DNA of 46,429 nucleotides from Phycisphaeraceae bacterium. Lineage in GTDB: Bacteria; Planctomycetota; Phycisphaerae; Phycisphaerales; Phycisphaeraceae. The notes below the pieces were generated by a model. That model worked only from the letters and a program-made list of their open reading frames with translations, was not told where the DNA came from and did no database searches. The stretch covers positions 1-46,429 of the forward strand of contig JAJDCU010000022.1 of assembly GCA_029260655.1 (NCBI GenBank), read 5' to 3'. Shown here piece by piece: positions 7,369 through 15,225 of the stretch. Each line of letters starts with the position of its first letter. Position 1 is the first letter of the stretch. The position numbers and the translations under genes were made by a program.

Positions 7369-8574
7369 ATGGATTACGAAGCATTCCGAAATAGCGTTTG
7401 CCCGGGAAAACTTGAAGCAACAGTATTCACCGAAAAGCGGTTCTCGGGAGGCTCAGTAGCTTATACAGATGTCTCTGGCTACGGCTTTGTGCCGGACGAT
7501 CTTCCTCCATCTCTAGATCTGGGACAACTTTTAATTGAAACCCAAGCGGCAATATTGGAGGCCGAGCGCAACCTAACACAGCTTGACACGATTGCGCGTG
7601 ATCTTGAAAACCCCTACATGCTGATCGGTCCGTTTATCACAAGAGAGGCGAAGCTATCATCAGCCATTGAGAACACCTTTGCGTCAGCCAAGCAAATTGC
7701 TCTGTTTGACTCAGACCCATCGGCTGTTGAAACAGAAAACCGGCAGGAAGTACAAGAGGTTAGAAATTACGTTCAAGCGATGAATCACGGCTATAAATCC
7801 AACCTGCCAATCAGCCCACGTTTGGTATTGGAGATGCACAAAATACTGCTGACGGATGTTAGGCGGGATGCGGGTGTGCCTGGAAAGTTTAGAACAACGC
7901 AAAACGCCATAGGTAATCGCTCAACTAGTTTTGAGGATGCGAAATTTGTCCCTACGCCGCCCCGGTTCATTGACGATAGCATTAGCGCTCTCATGAAGTT
8001 CATTCATGATACGGAGAGCGAGATTCCTAGATTGATACGTTTTGCACTTTCTCACTATCAGTTTGAGTGTATACACCCATTCGATGATGGAAATGGTCGC
8101 TTGGGCCGGTTATTGGTATCGCTCCAGTTGTGTAGCCAGGCCCAGCTTGCAGCGCCGCTGGTTTACGTCAGCGGATTCTTTGAACAGCACCGAGAGAGCT
8201 ATTACAGCCTGCTATACAATGTGAGCGCTAAGGGAGAATGGATGCCTTGGGTAAACTTTTTCCTTTCTGCAATAGCAACTCAGGCGGACGACGCTTTTGA
8301 TCGTGCGCGGCGATTACTCCAACTGCGCCAAAAATACCTTGATGCTGTGCGAGAAAAACGCGCATCGGCATTACTGCCAAAATTGGTGGATAGATTATTT
8401 GAGCATCCGGCGATGACCGTATCTATGGCTTCTATGCTCACAGAAACCACCCCGCAAACTGCTGGAAAGCTAGTACAAAAATTGTGCGAAAAGAAAATAC
8501 TGTCTGAAGTGACCGGCAGAAAGAGCCACCGGGTGTATATTGCGCCCGAAATTCTCGAGGCAATCGAATCCTAA
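7369..8574 (+). CDS. Fic-domain adenylyltransferase with built-in inhibitory helix
   Basis: 401 residues. Fic proteins transfer AMP (or related groups) from nucleotides to target hydroxyls. The complete catalytic loop HPFDDGNGRLGR is at about 236-247, with the essential His and the Arg-finger. The N-terminal domain carries the inhibitory motif (S/T)xxxE(G/N) as SSAIEN at about 97-102, which marks a self-inhibited, class II-type Fic that needs no separate antitoxin. The C-terminal 70-80 residues read as a winged helix (MTVSMASMLTETTPQTAGKLVQKL). It is transposon cargo with its own promoter. The target is unknown; stress response, addiction or defence are all possible. Confidence 0.88.
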   Translation: MDYEAFRNSVCPGKLEATVFTEKRFSGGSVAYTDVSGYGFVPDDLPPSLDLGQLLIETQAAILEAERNLTQLDTIARDLENPYMLIGPFITREAKLSSAIENTFASAKQIALFDSDPSAVETENRQEVQEVRNYVQAMNHGYKSNLPISPRLVLEMHKILLTDVRRDAGVPGKFRTTQNAIGNRSTSFEDAKFVPTPPRFIDDSISALMKFIHDTESEIPRLIRFALSHYQFECIHPFDDGNGRLGRLLVSLQLCSQAQLAAPLVYVSGFFEQHRESYYSLLYNVSAKGEWMPWVNFFLSAIATQADDAFDRARRLLQLRQKYLDAVREKRASALLPKLVDRLFEHPAMTVSMASMLTETTPQTAGKLVQKLCEKKILSEVTGRKSHRVYIAPEILEAIES

Positions 8575-8580
8575 GATCGA

Positions 8581-8775
8581 CTACCGCCGCCCAGACGCCC
8601 GCCCCGCCTCAAAAGCAGCCCTAAGCAGCGTCATCCCCCGTTCATCCACGTTCTGGATGCTCTTCGACCACTCCTCCCAGGCCGATTCCAGGTCTGCCGG
8701 GAGGGGTTTGTCCGCGCCAGTCGCCTCACCGGCGATCCGGGCGGCATTCACGTTGGGGTCTGATTGGCTTTCCAT
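8581..8775 (-). CDS. Small hypothetical protein at the transposon right end
   Basis: 64 residues, charged and mostly helical, with an AWEEWSKSI segment and an ERGMTLLRAAFEAGRASG tail. It faces fic with a 6-base gap and is more GC-rich than the other cargo. The amphipathic pattern is protein-like rather than random, but no family is recognised. It lies within the inverted repeats and is therefore part of the mobile element. Confidence 0.45.
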   Translation of the reverse strand: MESQSDPNVNAARIAGEATGADKPLPADLESAWEEWSKSIQNVDERGMTLLRAAFEAGRASGRR

Positions 8776-8823
8776 GCCCCTATTGTACGCCCGGGAGCCC
8801 CGGCCTTAAAGACCTCCCCAGAA

Positions 8824-8841
8824 TCAAAGTGAACCACTACC
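8824..8841 (-). repeat. Right terminal inverted repeat of the transposon
   Basis: TCAAAGTGAACCACTACC on the plus strand, an exact inverse of 5244-5261. Confidence 0.92.
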
Positions 8842-8849
8842 TAGACCGC
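8842..8849. repeat. Target site duplication, right copy
   Basis: TAGACCGC, identical and in the same orientation as 5236-5243, directly outside the right inverted repeat. Confidence 0.9.
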
Positions 8850-8852
8850 ATC

Positions 8853-8881
8853 TTGATACAAGTGTCAAGGGTTAGTTCAAT
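8853..8881 (+). promoter_or_regulatory. Possible promoter of the LexA-like repressor
   Basis: TTGATA (8853-8858), a 17-bp spacer and TTCAAT (8876-8881, 4 of 6). The -10 overlaps the inverted repeat at 8874-8893, which fits autorepression. GAGG at 8901-8904 precedes the ATG at 8910. Confidence 0.4.
8863..8868 (-). promoter_or_regulatory. -35 element stranded from the packaging-operon promoter
   Basis: On the minus strand this is a perfect TTGACA. In the present sequence it is followed by the transposon and has no -10. Without the transposon and one target copy, TCTAAT (5234-5239) lies exactly 17 bases downstream. Confidence 0.55.
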
Positions 8882-8893
8882 AAACAGTGAACT
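8874..8893. promoter_or_regulatory. Likely operator of the LexA-like repressor
   Basis: Inverted repeat AGTTCA, 8 bases, TGAACT. It covers the proposed repressor -10 and lies 5 bases upstream of the stranded -35 of the divergent packaging promoter. This is a position from which a bound dimer could repress its own gene and affect the other promoter. Confidence 0.5.
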
Positions 8894-8909
8894 TCTTTTT
8901 GAGGCCAGA

Positions 8910-9764
8910 ATGCAGACGGTGGGACAGATCATCCGGGAACACAGGCTCGGGCTGGGGCTGACGTTGTCGGCGCTTGCTCAGTCGGTGGGGGTTGCCAAGA
9001 GCTACCTTTCGATGATCGAGAACCATCGGGTGGTGAACCCGCCGTCCGGAGAGTTGCTTGTGGCGATGGAGCGGGCGCTTGAGATCGAGAGTGGTCAATT
9101 GAGTTTGGCCGGGGACTGGGCGCGTGCGCCCCAAGCGGTGCGTGAGCAGGTCCAGCGTTTGTCCGGGGACGCCGAACGTGGCCGAGAGCTGGCCCGGTTC
9201 CTCAAGGAGGCGGCCACGGCTTCTGGCGGAGCTGGCGGGGGGAACCTGGATGATTTGTATCGCAGCGGTCAACTCCGAAGACGGATCGAGCAGGCGCTGG
9301 GGCCGGTGGAGGGGTCGTCTGACGACCAAGCCGCCGTGAACGCCGTGGCGGCCGAGACTCCGCCGTTGTATCGCATCCCACTGATCAACAAGGTGGCCGC
9401 GGGATATCCCACAGGTTTCACCGATCTGGACTATCCAGCCCGGGTCGCTGACAGCTACCTCAGCTGCCCGGGCTTGAACGACCCCGACGCTTTCGCAGCG
9501 ACCGTGGTTGGCGACTCGATGATGCCGGACTACCGCGAGGGGGATATCGTGGTTTTCTCCCCTGCGGCGGATGTCGGCGATGGCTGCGATTGTTTTGTGA
9601 GGCTTGAACCGGATCATGAAACGACTTTCAAACGTGTTTTTTTTGACGAGGGGGGTGCGGTGGTCCGTATGCAGCCGTTGAACCCGCAGTTTCCACCGAC
9701 GCTGCGGGCCCGCGAGCAGGTCGCTGGCCTGTACCGCGCGGTCTGGCGGTATTCGAAACTGTGA
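8910..9764 (+). CDS. XRE-HTH / S24 peptidase repressor, LexA/CI-like
   Basis: 284 residues from the ATG at 8910 (MQTVGQIIRE), after a GAGG site. An open frame back to 8829 crosses the transposon end and is not original. The N-terminal XRE helix-turn-helix (about 4-60, TLSALAQSVGVAKSYLSMIEN) binds DNA. A linker leads to a C-terminal S24 domain with an Ala-Gly cleavage site (VAAGYP, A164-G165), the catalytic Ser (GDSMMP, S203) and Lys (TFKRVF, K241). The self-cleavage apparatus is therefore intact, and DNA damage through RecA is the expected inducer. It was originally directly divergent from the packaging operon, as with phage repressors; a general host regulator is the alternative. Confidence 0.88.
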   Translation: MQTVGQIIREHRLGLGLTLSALAQSVGVAKSYLSMIENHRVVNPPSGELLVAMERALEIESGQLSLAGDWARAPQAVREQVQRLSGDAERGRELARFLKEAATASGGAGGGNLDDLYRSGQLRRRIEQALGPVEGSSDDQAAVNAVAAETPPLYRIPLINKVAAGYPTGFTDLDYPARVADSYLSCPGLNDPDAFAATVVGDSMMPDYREGDIVVFSPAADVGDGCDCFVRLEPDHETTFKRVFFDEGGAVVRMQPLNPQFPPTLRAREQVAGLYRAVWRYSKL

Positions 9765-10205
9765 GGGTTTGTCTGACCAACGCCTTCATGTTTGTCTCGT
9801 AGTGCCTCTGTGCCGGGCCGCGGTGGTACACCTGTTTGGCCCAGCGGGTGTGTACGCACGCTCTACTAAGGGACGAAAAGTCGCGTCTGCGCGCACGGCT
9901 GAGTCGCGGGGGCCGGCCAGAACGTGTGTAAATGGTTCCGTAACAAGGGATAAGATTAATTGGCTTTAGTCACCATTTTTCGTGCTGAATCATGCCGTTT
10001 TGTGCGCACAATGACAGCTTTTTTTTTACTTCAGATCAAGACGGAATGGGGGCTGTGTTTGAACCGAAAGGGTGTGGCGGGGGTGGGTGCTGTGGCTTAG
10101 ACCGATAACGTCACAGGGCGTATTAGGATTGATCAGTGCGTGTGAATCCGACCCTAAAAAAGAACGATAAGGACTGAAGTTGCATTACCGATAGGAGCGA
10201 ATACG
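9765..10205. other. Gene-free stretch before the pseudopilin gene
   Basis: 441 bases without a convincing ORF. It contains an 8-base T tract near 10019-10027 and a short AT-rich patch near 9950-9965, but no strong hairpin or promoter could be assigned. AGGAG at 10193-10197 is the ribosome site of the next gene. Confidence 0.5.
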
Positions 10206-10664
10206 GTGTTGACTCTCACAAGGATAGAACGACGACACACGGGGTTTACGCTGGTTGAGTTGATGATCGTGGTCAGTATCCTGGGGATCCTCGCTGCTTT
10301 GGTTGTGCCGAAGTTCACCAACGCCAGCGAACAGGCCCTGGTCGCCTCGACGAAGGATCAACTCCGGTTGATGCGCGTGGCCTTGGAGCGCTACAAGCTG
10401 GATCACGACGACGCCTACCCCGCTATCGGAACTTTTTGGAGCTTGCTGACTGGCAAGACCGATCGGGACGGGACGATCAATGCCGCGGGAGACTACGGCC
10501 CGTACCTCAAATCCGCTGCAAAAAACCCGTATACAAGCAGTTCGACGGTCGTCGCCATCGGCGCCGGCACAGCAACCGATGGGTGGGAATATGACTCGGT
10601 CTCTCCGGTGATATTCACCGCCGTCGGCTTCAATGAGACAACCGGGGTCTTCACTTCGCCTTGA
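10206..10664 (+). CDS. Type II secretion-like pseudopilin (GspG-like)
   Basis: 152 residues from the GTG at 10206, set by AGGAG about 8 bases upstream. The short basic leader ends in a prepilin peptidase site (HTG before FTLVELMIVV), with the Glu at mature position 5, followed by a hydrophobic helix to about residue 35. The rest (KDQLRLMRVALERYKLDHDDAYPAIG) matches the G-type major pseudopilin pattern. No other secretion gene is nearby. Isolated G-type pseudopilin-like proteins are common in Planctomycetota, so it may not belong to a true secretion machine. Confidence 0.8.
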   Translation: MLTLTRIERRHTGFTLVELMIVVSILGILAALVVPKFTNASEQALVASTKDQLRLMRVALERYKLDHDDAYPAIGTFWSLLTGKTDRDGTINAAGDYGPYLKSAAKNPYTSSSTVVAIGAGTATDGWEYDSVSPVIFTAVGFNETTGVFTSP

Positions 10665-10683
10665 CGGCCCGATCGCACGCCCG

Positions 10684-11892
10684 TCATCTGAGCTTGATCG
10701 TGGCCAACGCGATCGCGGTCAACATCGCGCTGATCAACCAGAACCGGACGACGACCTGCTGCTCGGTCCAGCCCGAGAGGTGGAAATGGTGATGGATGGG
10801 TGCGCACTTGAAGATGCGCTTGCCGCCGGTCGACTTGAAGTAACCCACCTGCAAGACAACGCTGAGGGCCTCAATCAGAAAGACTCCGCCGATGACCATC
10901 AGCAGGAACTCCTGACGGATGACCACGGCGATGTAGCCGATCAATCCGCCAAGGGGCAATGAGCCGGAGTCCCCCATGAACACCTGGGCAGGGCTGCAGT
11001 TAAACCACAAGAACCCCAGGCATGAACCGACCATCGCCCCGGCGATGATCGCCAACTCGTCACTGAAGGGGATGTACGGGACCAGCAGTTTCTTGGCCAG
11101 CACGAACTCGCCATCGGTGTACCCCGCAATGATGCACAGGACCATGAACGCGAACGCGACGATCGCCATCACGCCCCCAGCCAGACCGTCCATCCCGTCG
11201 GTAAGGTTCACCGCGTTCGACGAGTAAGTGATAATGAAAATCGTCAGCAGGACGAACGGCCAGGTCTTCAGAACGATCAGGTGCGGTGAAGGGATATACG
11301 AGCCGTCCTGAAAGACCCAGGTCTTTAATAGCGGCAGGGTCAGGCTGTGGCTCATTAATCGCTCGTCGGGGTCTGGGTACAATACGCTGTTTTGTCCCCA
11401 ATGGTGGATGAACAGCCCGAGCACGACGGCGAGCCCCAACTGCAGCAGCAGCTTCTCGGCAGAGTACAGGCCGTGGCGAGACCCCGGTTTGCGCCGTGCG
11501 GTCGTCAGCTTCAGCCAGTCGTCGGCCAGGCCCAGCGCAAACAGCCAACTCAGACACACCATCGCCATGATGATGTAGAAGTTGGTCAGGTCGGCCAACA
11601 GCACGGTCGAAACCACGATCGCCAACACGATCAGCATCCCCCCCATCGTGGGCGTGTTGGTCTTGCGCTTCATCAGCTGATCGAGGTCTTTGTGGTCGAA
11701 GCTGGGGTTGTCTCCGATCTTCTGTTTGATCAGCCAGCGGATCGTCCGCTTGGCGAACAGCACCACGATCAGAAAGCTGATCACGATAGCGAACACCGCT
11801 CGAAACTCGATCCATCGGAACACGCCCAGAGGCCCAAGCAGGGTGCTCTGGTCGATCGCGTCCTGGAACTTGTTAACCAACAGATAAATCAT
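10684..11892 (-). CDS. mraY: Phospho-N-acetylmuramoyl-pentapeptide transferase
   Basis: 402 residues, with about ten membrane helices. MraY transfers phospho-MurNAc-pentapeptide to undecaprenyl phosphate, making lipid I. Family motifs are visible: DGMDGLAGG, FMGDSGSLPLGG, and the C-terminal HHHFHLSGW. It is slightly longer than typical (about 360) because of inserted loops in the first half. It follows murE and murF in the usual dcw order on the same strand, 72 bases after murF. Downstream dcw genes (murD, ftsW, murG) are absent here. Confidence 0.95.
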   Translation of the reverse strand: MIYLLVNKFQDAIDQSTLLGPLGVFRWIEFRAVFAIVISFLIVVLFAKRTIRWLIKQKIGDNPSFDHKDLDQLMKRKTNTPTMGGMLIVLAIVVSTVLLADLTNFYIIMAMVCLSWLFALGLADDWLKLTTARRKPGSRHGLYSAEKLLLQLGLAVVLGLFIHHWGQNSVLYPDPDERLMSHSLTLPLLKTWVFQDGSYIPSPHLIVLKTWPFVLLTIFIITYSSNAVNLTDGMDGLAGGVMAIVAFAFMVLCIIAGYTDGEFVLAKKLLVPYIPFSDELAIIAGAMVGSCLGFLWFNCSPAQVFMGDSGSLPLGGLIGYIAVVIRQEFLLMVIGGVFLIEALSVVLQVGYFKSTGGKRIFKCAPIHHHFHLSGWTEQQVVVRFWLISAMLTAIALATIKLR

Positions 11893-11964
11893 GGCGGCGC
11901 AGTTTGATCGCTAGGGTCCACCGATGCAAGTCCCGGCGTCGAAAACACGGAGAAGAGCCATGAT

Positions 11965-13398
11965 TCAGCCGGCGGGTGGTTGGACGAATCGGTCTGCGAT
12001 GGCGGGTAGCAACCGTTCGAGTTGCACGCCGCGTGAGCCTTTGATCAGGACAACATCGTTTGATCGCAGCTCCTTGGCGATACTTGTAGCCGTATCGCTG
12101 CTTGCCTCTACGTAGTGGTTGATTCTGCATTCCGATGGCGTATGAGCGAGTTCATCGACCGCTTGGTCCATCATCGGGCCGATCAGCGAGATCTGTTGGA
12201 TGGCATCCGCTTGACATAGTCGGCCCAGGGCCTTTCCCAGGTCGCGGTGGGCCGGGACCGAGGCGTCGCCTAACTCGAGCATGTCGCCCAACACCGCGAC
12301 ACGCCTACCGCCAGGCTTGACAGGAAACGCCGCCAATACGTCAAGCGCAGCCTGGGCCGAGTCGGGATTGGCGTTGTAGGTATCGTCGATCACGGTCACC
12401 AGCCCAAACCGCTTGACCTCAAGCCTCCCAGGCATCGGACGGATGGATTCGAGGGCTCTCTTGATCTGGCTGTCTCCCACGCCCATCGACCTCCCCACAG
12501 CGATTGCGCCTTGGGCGTTGTTGATGTCGTGCGGTGCGATCAGGGGCAGGTCGATCAGCATGTCTTTGTTGATTGCAAATCGTTGGCGCTCACCAAGGCA
12601 CTGGCGATTGCTGGCGGTAGACTTTGCACCCCAGCCGAAGACAACCGGCGCCTCGATGTGCTTGATGTCTGGCAAATCGCTAAGCCATCCGTATGCGTCT
12701 TTCTCAACGAAAACACCACCTGTACTTGGGATGAACCTCAAGATGGAGGCTTCTTCCCTGGCGACGCCGTGAAGGTCGCCAAAGAATTCCAGGTGCTCCC
12801 GCCCGATACAGGTGACGACGGCCGCGTCTGGCTGCAGCAGTTCACCCAGCTCAGCGACTTCCCCGGGGTGGTTCGTCCCGACTTCGGCTACTACAAAATC
12901 GTCACGGGGGTCCGCATTCAAAAGGGTCAGCGGCACCCCGAGGTGGTTGTTGAAACTCTTGGGGGACTGGGTCCCCTTGAACTTGGCGGAAAGCACGGCG
13001 TGGATCATGTGACGCGTGGTGGTCTTGCCGTTGGACCCCACGACAGCAATGACCTTGCAGTTGTTCTGACGGAGTATCTGGCGTTGGGCTCGTGCGATTC
13101 GGTGTAAGGCTTTGATCGTGTCGTCGACGCGGAGTATCTTTGCTGGCGGCGTTGCTCGATCATCGGGGTGGCGCTCGACGATCGCCATCGCCGCCCCCGC
13201 GTTCAGGGCCGAAGCCACGAAGTCATGCCCGTCGAACCGCTCGCCTTTGACCGCAATGAATAGCTGACCGGCCTTAACCACACGCGAATCGATACTTGAC
13301 CCGGACAGCCTAGCCCCAGCATCGGGCGCGTCGCCTAGCCAGTGCCCGCGGGTGACGGCCTGGATCCCCGCTGGCGTCCAGAGCGATGAATCAGTCAT
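11965..13398 (-). CDS. murF: UDP-MurNAc-tripeptide D-Ala-D-Ala ligase
   Basis: 477 residues from the ATG at 13398, 5 bases after murE ends; upstream in-frame starts overlap murE. MurF adds D-Ala-D-Ala to the UDP-MurNAc-tripeptide. The ATP loop VVGSNGKTTT is at about 119-128, the central Mur ligase region has VAEVGTNHPGEV, and the C-terminal domain has VIDDTYNANPDS with the family Asn-Ala-Asn-Pro. Its length is normal. Confidence 0.95.
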   Translation of the reverse strand: MTDSSLWTPAGIQAVTRGHWLGDAPDAGARLSGSSIDSRVVKAGQLFIAVKGERFDGHDFVASALNAGAAMAIVERHPDDRATPPAKILRVDDTIKALHRIARAQRQILRQNNCKVIAVVGSNGKTTTRHMIHAVLSAKFKGTQSPKSFNNHLGVPLTLLNADPRDDFVVAEVGTNHPGEVAELGELLQPDAAVVTCIGREHLEFFGDLHGVAREEASILRFIPSTGGVFVEKDAYGWLSDLPDIKHIEAPVVFGWGAKSTASNRQCLGERQRFAINKDMLIDLPLIAPHDINNAQGAIAVGRSMGVGDSQIKRALESIRPMPGRLEVKRFGLVTVIDDTYNANPDSAQAALDVLAAFPVKPGGRRVAVLGDMLELGDASVPAHRDLGKALGRLCQADAIQQISLIGPMMDQAVDELAHTPSECRINHYVEASSDTATSIAKELRSNDVVLIKGSRGVQLERLLPAIADRFVQPPAG

Positions 13399-13403
13399 GT
13401 CGC

Positions 13404-14948
13404 TTACCGGCATGATGCTGCTCTTTGCCGGGGCCATTCTTCCAGGGCGCTCGCCGCATGCTCCCGGTCATCGAAATGGATGTTGTCTTCTCCGATTGTC
13501 TGGTAATCTTCGTGCCCTTTGCCCGCCAACAGCACGGTATCATCCGGTCCACCATCGAATACACTGGCGCGGATAGCCTCGGCGCGGTCGGGGATCACGG
13601 TCAAAGCGCCCTTCTTGGATGCCGGGATACCGGCCATCGCGTCCTGGATGATCGACCGGGGGTCCTCGGTCCGGGGGTTGTCCGAGGTGAGGAAGACCCT
13701 GTCCGCCCACCGGCAGGCCGCCTGCGCCATCTTGGGCCGTTTGGTTCTGTCCCGGTCTCCCCCGCAACCGAACATCACGATCAGTCGGCCGGACGTGACC
13801 GGTCGGAGGGCGCTTAATGCATTTTCCAAAGCATCGGGTGTGTGCGCGTAGTCAACCAGCACCGTGGGTGGTTCTGCCGCGCCGGTCTGACCGCCGTGCG
13901 GGCAGGTTTCATCCCGGTGTGTCGGAACGATGCGCTCAAGCCGGCCGGGGACCTGCGGGATCGCTTCGAGTGTTTCCCGCAGCCCCTTCGACATGTCGAT
14001 AATCGTGTGCGATGCGGTGATGGCTTGGAGGGTATTACACACGTTGTGTTTGCCGATCAACGGCAGATGCGCTTCCTCACGCCCCCAAGGACCGACGAAG
14101 CGGGCGGAGCTGGTGTCGGGGCCGAGATCAAGTATCTCTGCCTGGCATACCGTACCGTCGTTTTCTCCCGTAGACCCGGTCAATGTCGTCCAGAACACCG
14201 AGCCGGAGAATCCACCGAGTACCTGCTTAGCATGCGGGTCGTCGGCATTGACCACCGCATGACCGTCGTCGGTTATCTGTTGAAACAGCGCCGACTTGGC
14301 CTTGGCATACGCGTCCATTGACTGGTGGTAATCCAGATGGTCCTGGCTGAGGTTGGTGAACACCGCGGTGTGGAACCGAAGGGCTCCGGCCCGGCCCTGA
14401 TCTAAAGCGTGGCTGGAGATCTCAGCCACGACCGCTTTGCAGCCTGCGTCAGCCATGCGGGAAAGGTGGTAGGAAAACTCGATCGCACCCGGTGTCGTGA
14501 GTTCGGTCGGACGCCTGCCGCCGGGCGAGCCATCATCGACGTAAACAGTCCCGATCACACCGGTCTGGATGCCGGCGGCGTCAAGCAAGTACTGGATCAG
14601 TAGCGCGGTCGTGGTCTTGCCATTGGTTCCCGTGATACCGATCAGCGCAAGTCGTTTGCTGGGGTCACCAAAGAAACGTTCGGCCAGCAGACCGGCCGCA
14701 GCCTGATCAACTCGCTCTCGGGTGAACCAGCAAACATGCTTGGGCACCGTTAACGGCTCGGCCGAGCTCGAAAACACGACCGATGCTCCCTTCGCCATCG
14801 CATCATCGACGTATTCGTCACAACGCGCAACAAACGCCCACCCGTTTCGAACCTTGCGTGAGTCATCGGTCAAGCCACGTACCACTGCATCGCAGGGACC
14901 GGCCCTGTGGATAAACCCCAAACCGCTGACAAGCTCGTCTGCTCTCAT
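13404..14948 (-). CDS. murE: UDP-MurNAc-tripeptide synthetase
   Basis: 514 residues from the ATG at 14948 (MRADELVSGL); an ATG at 14957 is nearly as good, and the frame is open to 15020. The ATP loop ITGTNGKTTT is at about 105-114. The C-terminal domain has TSDNPRTEDP: the DNPR form is the signature of ligases adding meso-diaminopimelate rather than lysine, so the peptidoglycan is predicted to be DAP-type. It is the first gene of the murE-murF-mraY run. ftsI, which often precedes murE, is not upstream. Confidence 0.95.
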   Translation of the reverse strand: MRADELVSGLGFIHRAGPCDAVVRGLTDDSRKVRNGWAFVARCDEYVDDAMAKGASVVFSSSAEPLTVPKHVCWFTRERVDQAAAGLLAERFFGDPSKRLALIGITGTNGKTTTALLIQYLLDAAGIQTGVIGTVYVDDGSPGGRRPTELTTPGAIEFSYHLSRMADAGCKAVVAEISSHALDQGRAGALRFHTAVFTNLSQDHLDYHQSMDAYAKAKSALFQQITDDGHAVVNADDPHAKQVLGGFSGSVFWTTLTGSTGENDGTVCQAEILDLGPDTSSARFVGPWGREEAHLPLIGKHNVCNTLQAITASHTIIDMSKGLRETLEAIPQVPGRLERIVPTHRDETCPHGGQTGAAEPPTVLVDYAHTPDALENALSALRPVTSGRLIVMFGCGGDRDRTKRPKMAQAACRWADRVFLTSDNPRTEDPRSIIQDAMAGIPASKKGALTVIPDRAEAIRASVFDGGPDDTVLLAGKGHEDYQTIGEDNIHFDDREHAASALEEWPRQRAASCR

Positions 14949-15225
14949 AACCCTCATAACCTTCGTAACCCAGACTCCGGGACGAAACAGGTTAACGCGT
15001 CTAACCCTCAGAGAGGGCACCTAGGCGTATGTTATCGTCTCAAACTCCATTTGCCGGATACTTTGCGGTTGACACGAAAGTCAGTGGGGATGGCCGCAAC
15101 ACCAAAGTCCGCTGTGATTGACGCCGATATCTGTGATGGGATCAGGTGGCTCGGGGCTGCAGGTCTAGCAGGCTTGATGCCCCGGCTGAGGACCAAGTGG
15201 GGATTATGTCACAACGAGTAAATAT

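Larger units (their letters stand above)
5244..8841. mobile_element. IS1-type transposon with toxin-antitoxin and Fic cargo (3,598 bp)
   Basis: The element is bounded by perfect 18-bp inverted repeats (5244-5261 and 8824-8841) and a perfect 8-bp direct repeat of target DNA (5236-5243 and 8842-8849). It contains a single IS1-type transposase (6380-7264, minus) in the middle. The other genes are passengers: a Panacea-domain antitoxin and a small partner on the left, and a Fic protein and a 64-residue ORF on the right. The left three quarters are visibly more AT-rich than the flanking genes, which supports transfer. Perfect ends and duplication point to a recent insertion. No internal second IS copy was found, so this is a passenger-carrying single element, not a classical composite transposon. 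Confidence 0.88.

Noticed and set aside
8877-9617. A 246-codon frame antisense to the LexA-like gene
   Set aside because: The sense strand has all S24 and HTH motifs. The antisense product is low-complexity and basic.
482-9764. An intact prophage
   Set aside because: No integrase, replication, capsid or tail genes. The direct repeats found belong to the transposon, not to phage attachment sites.
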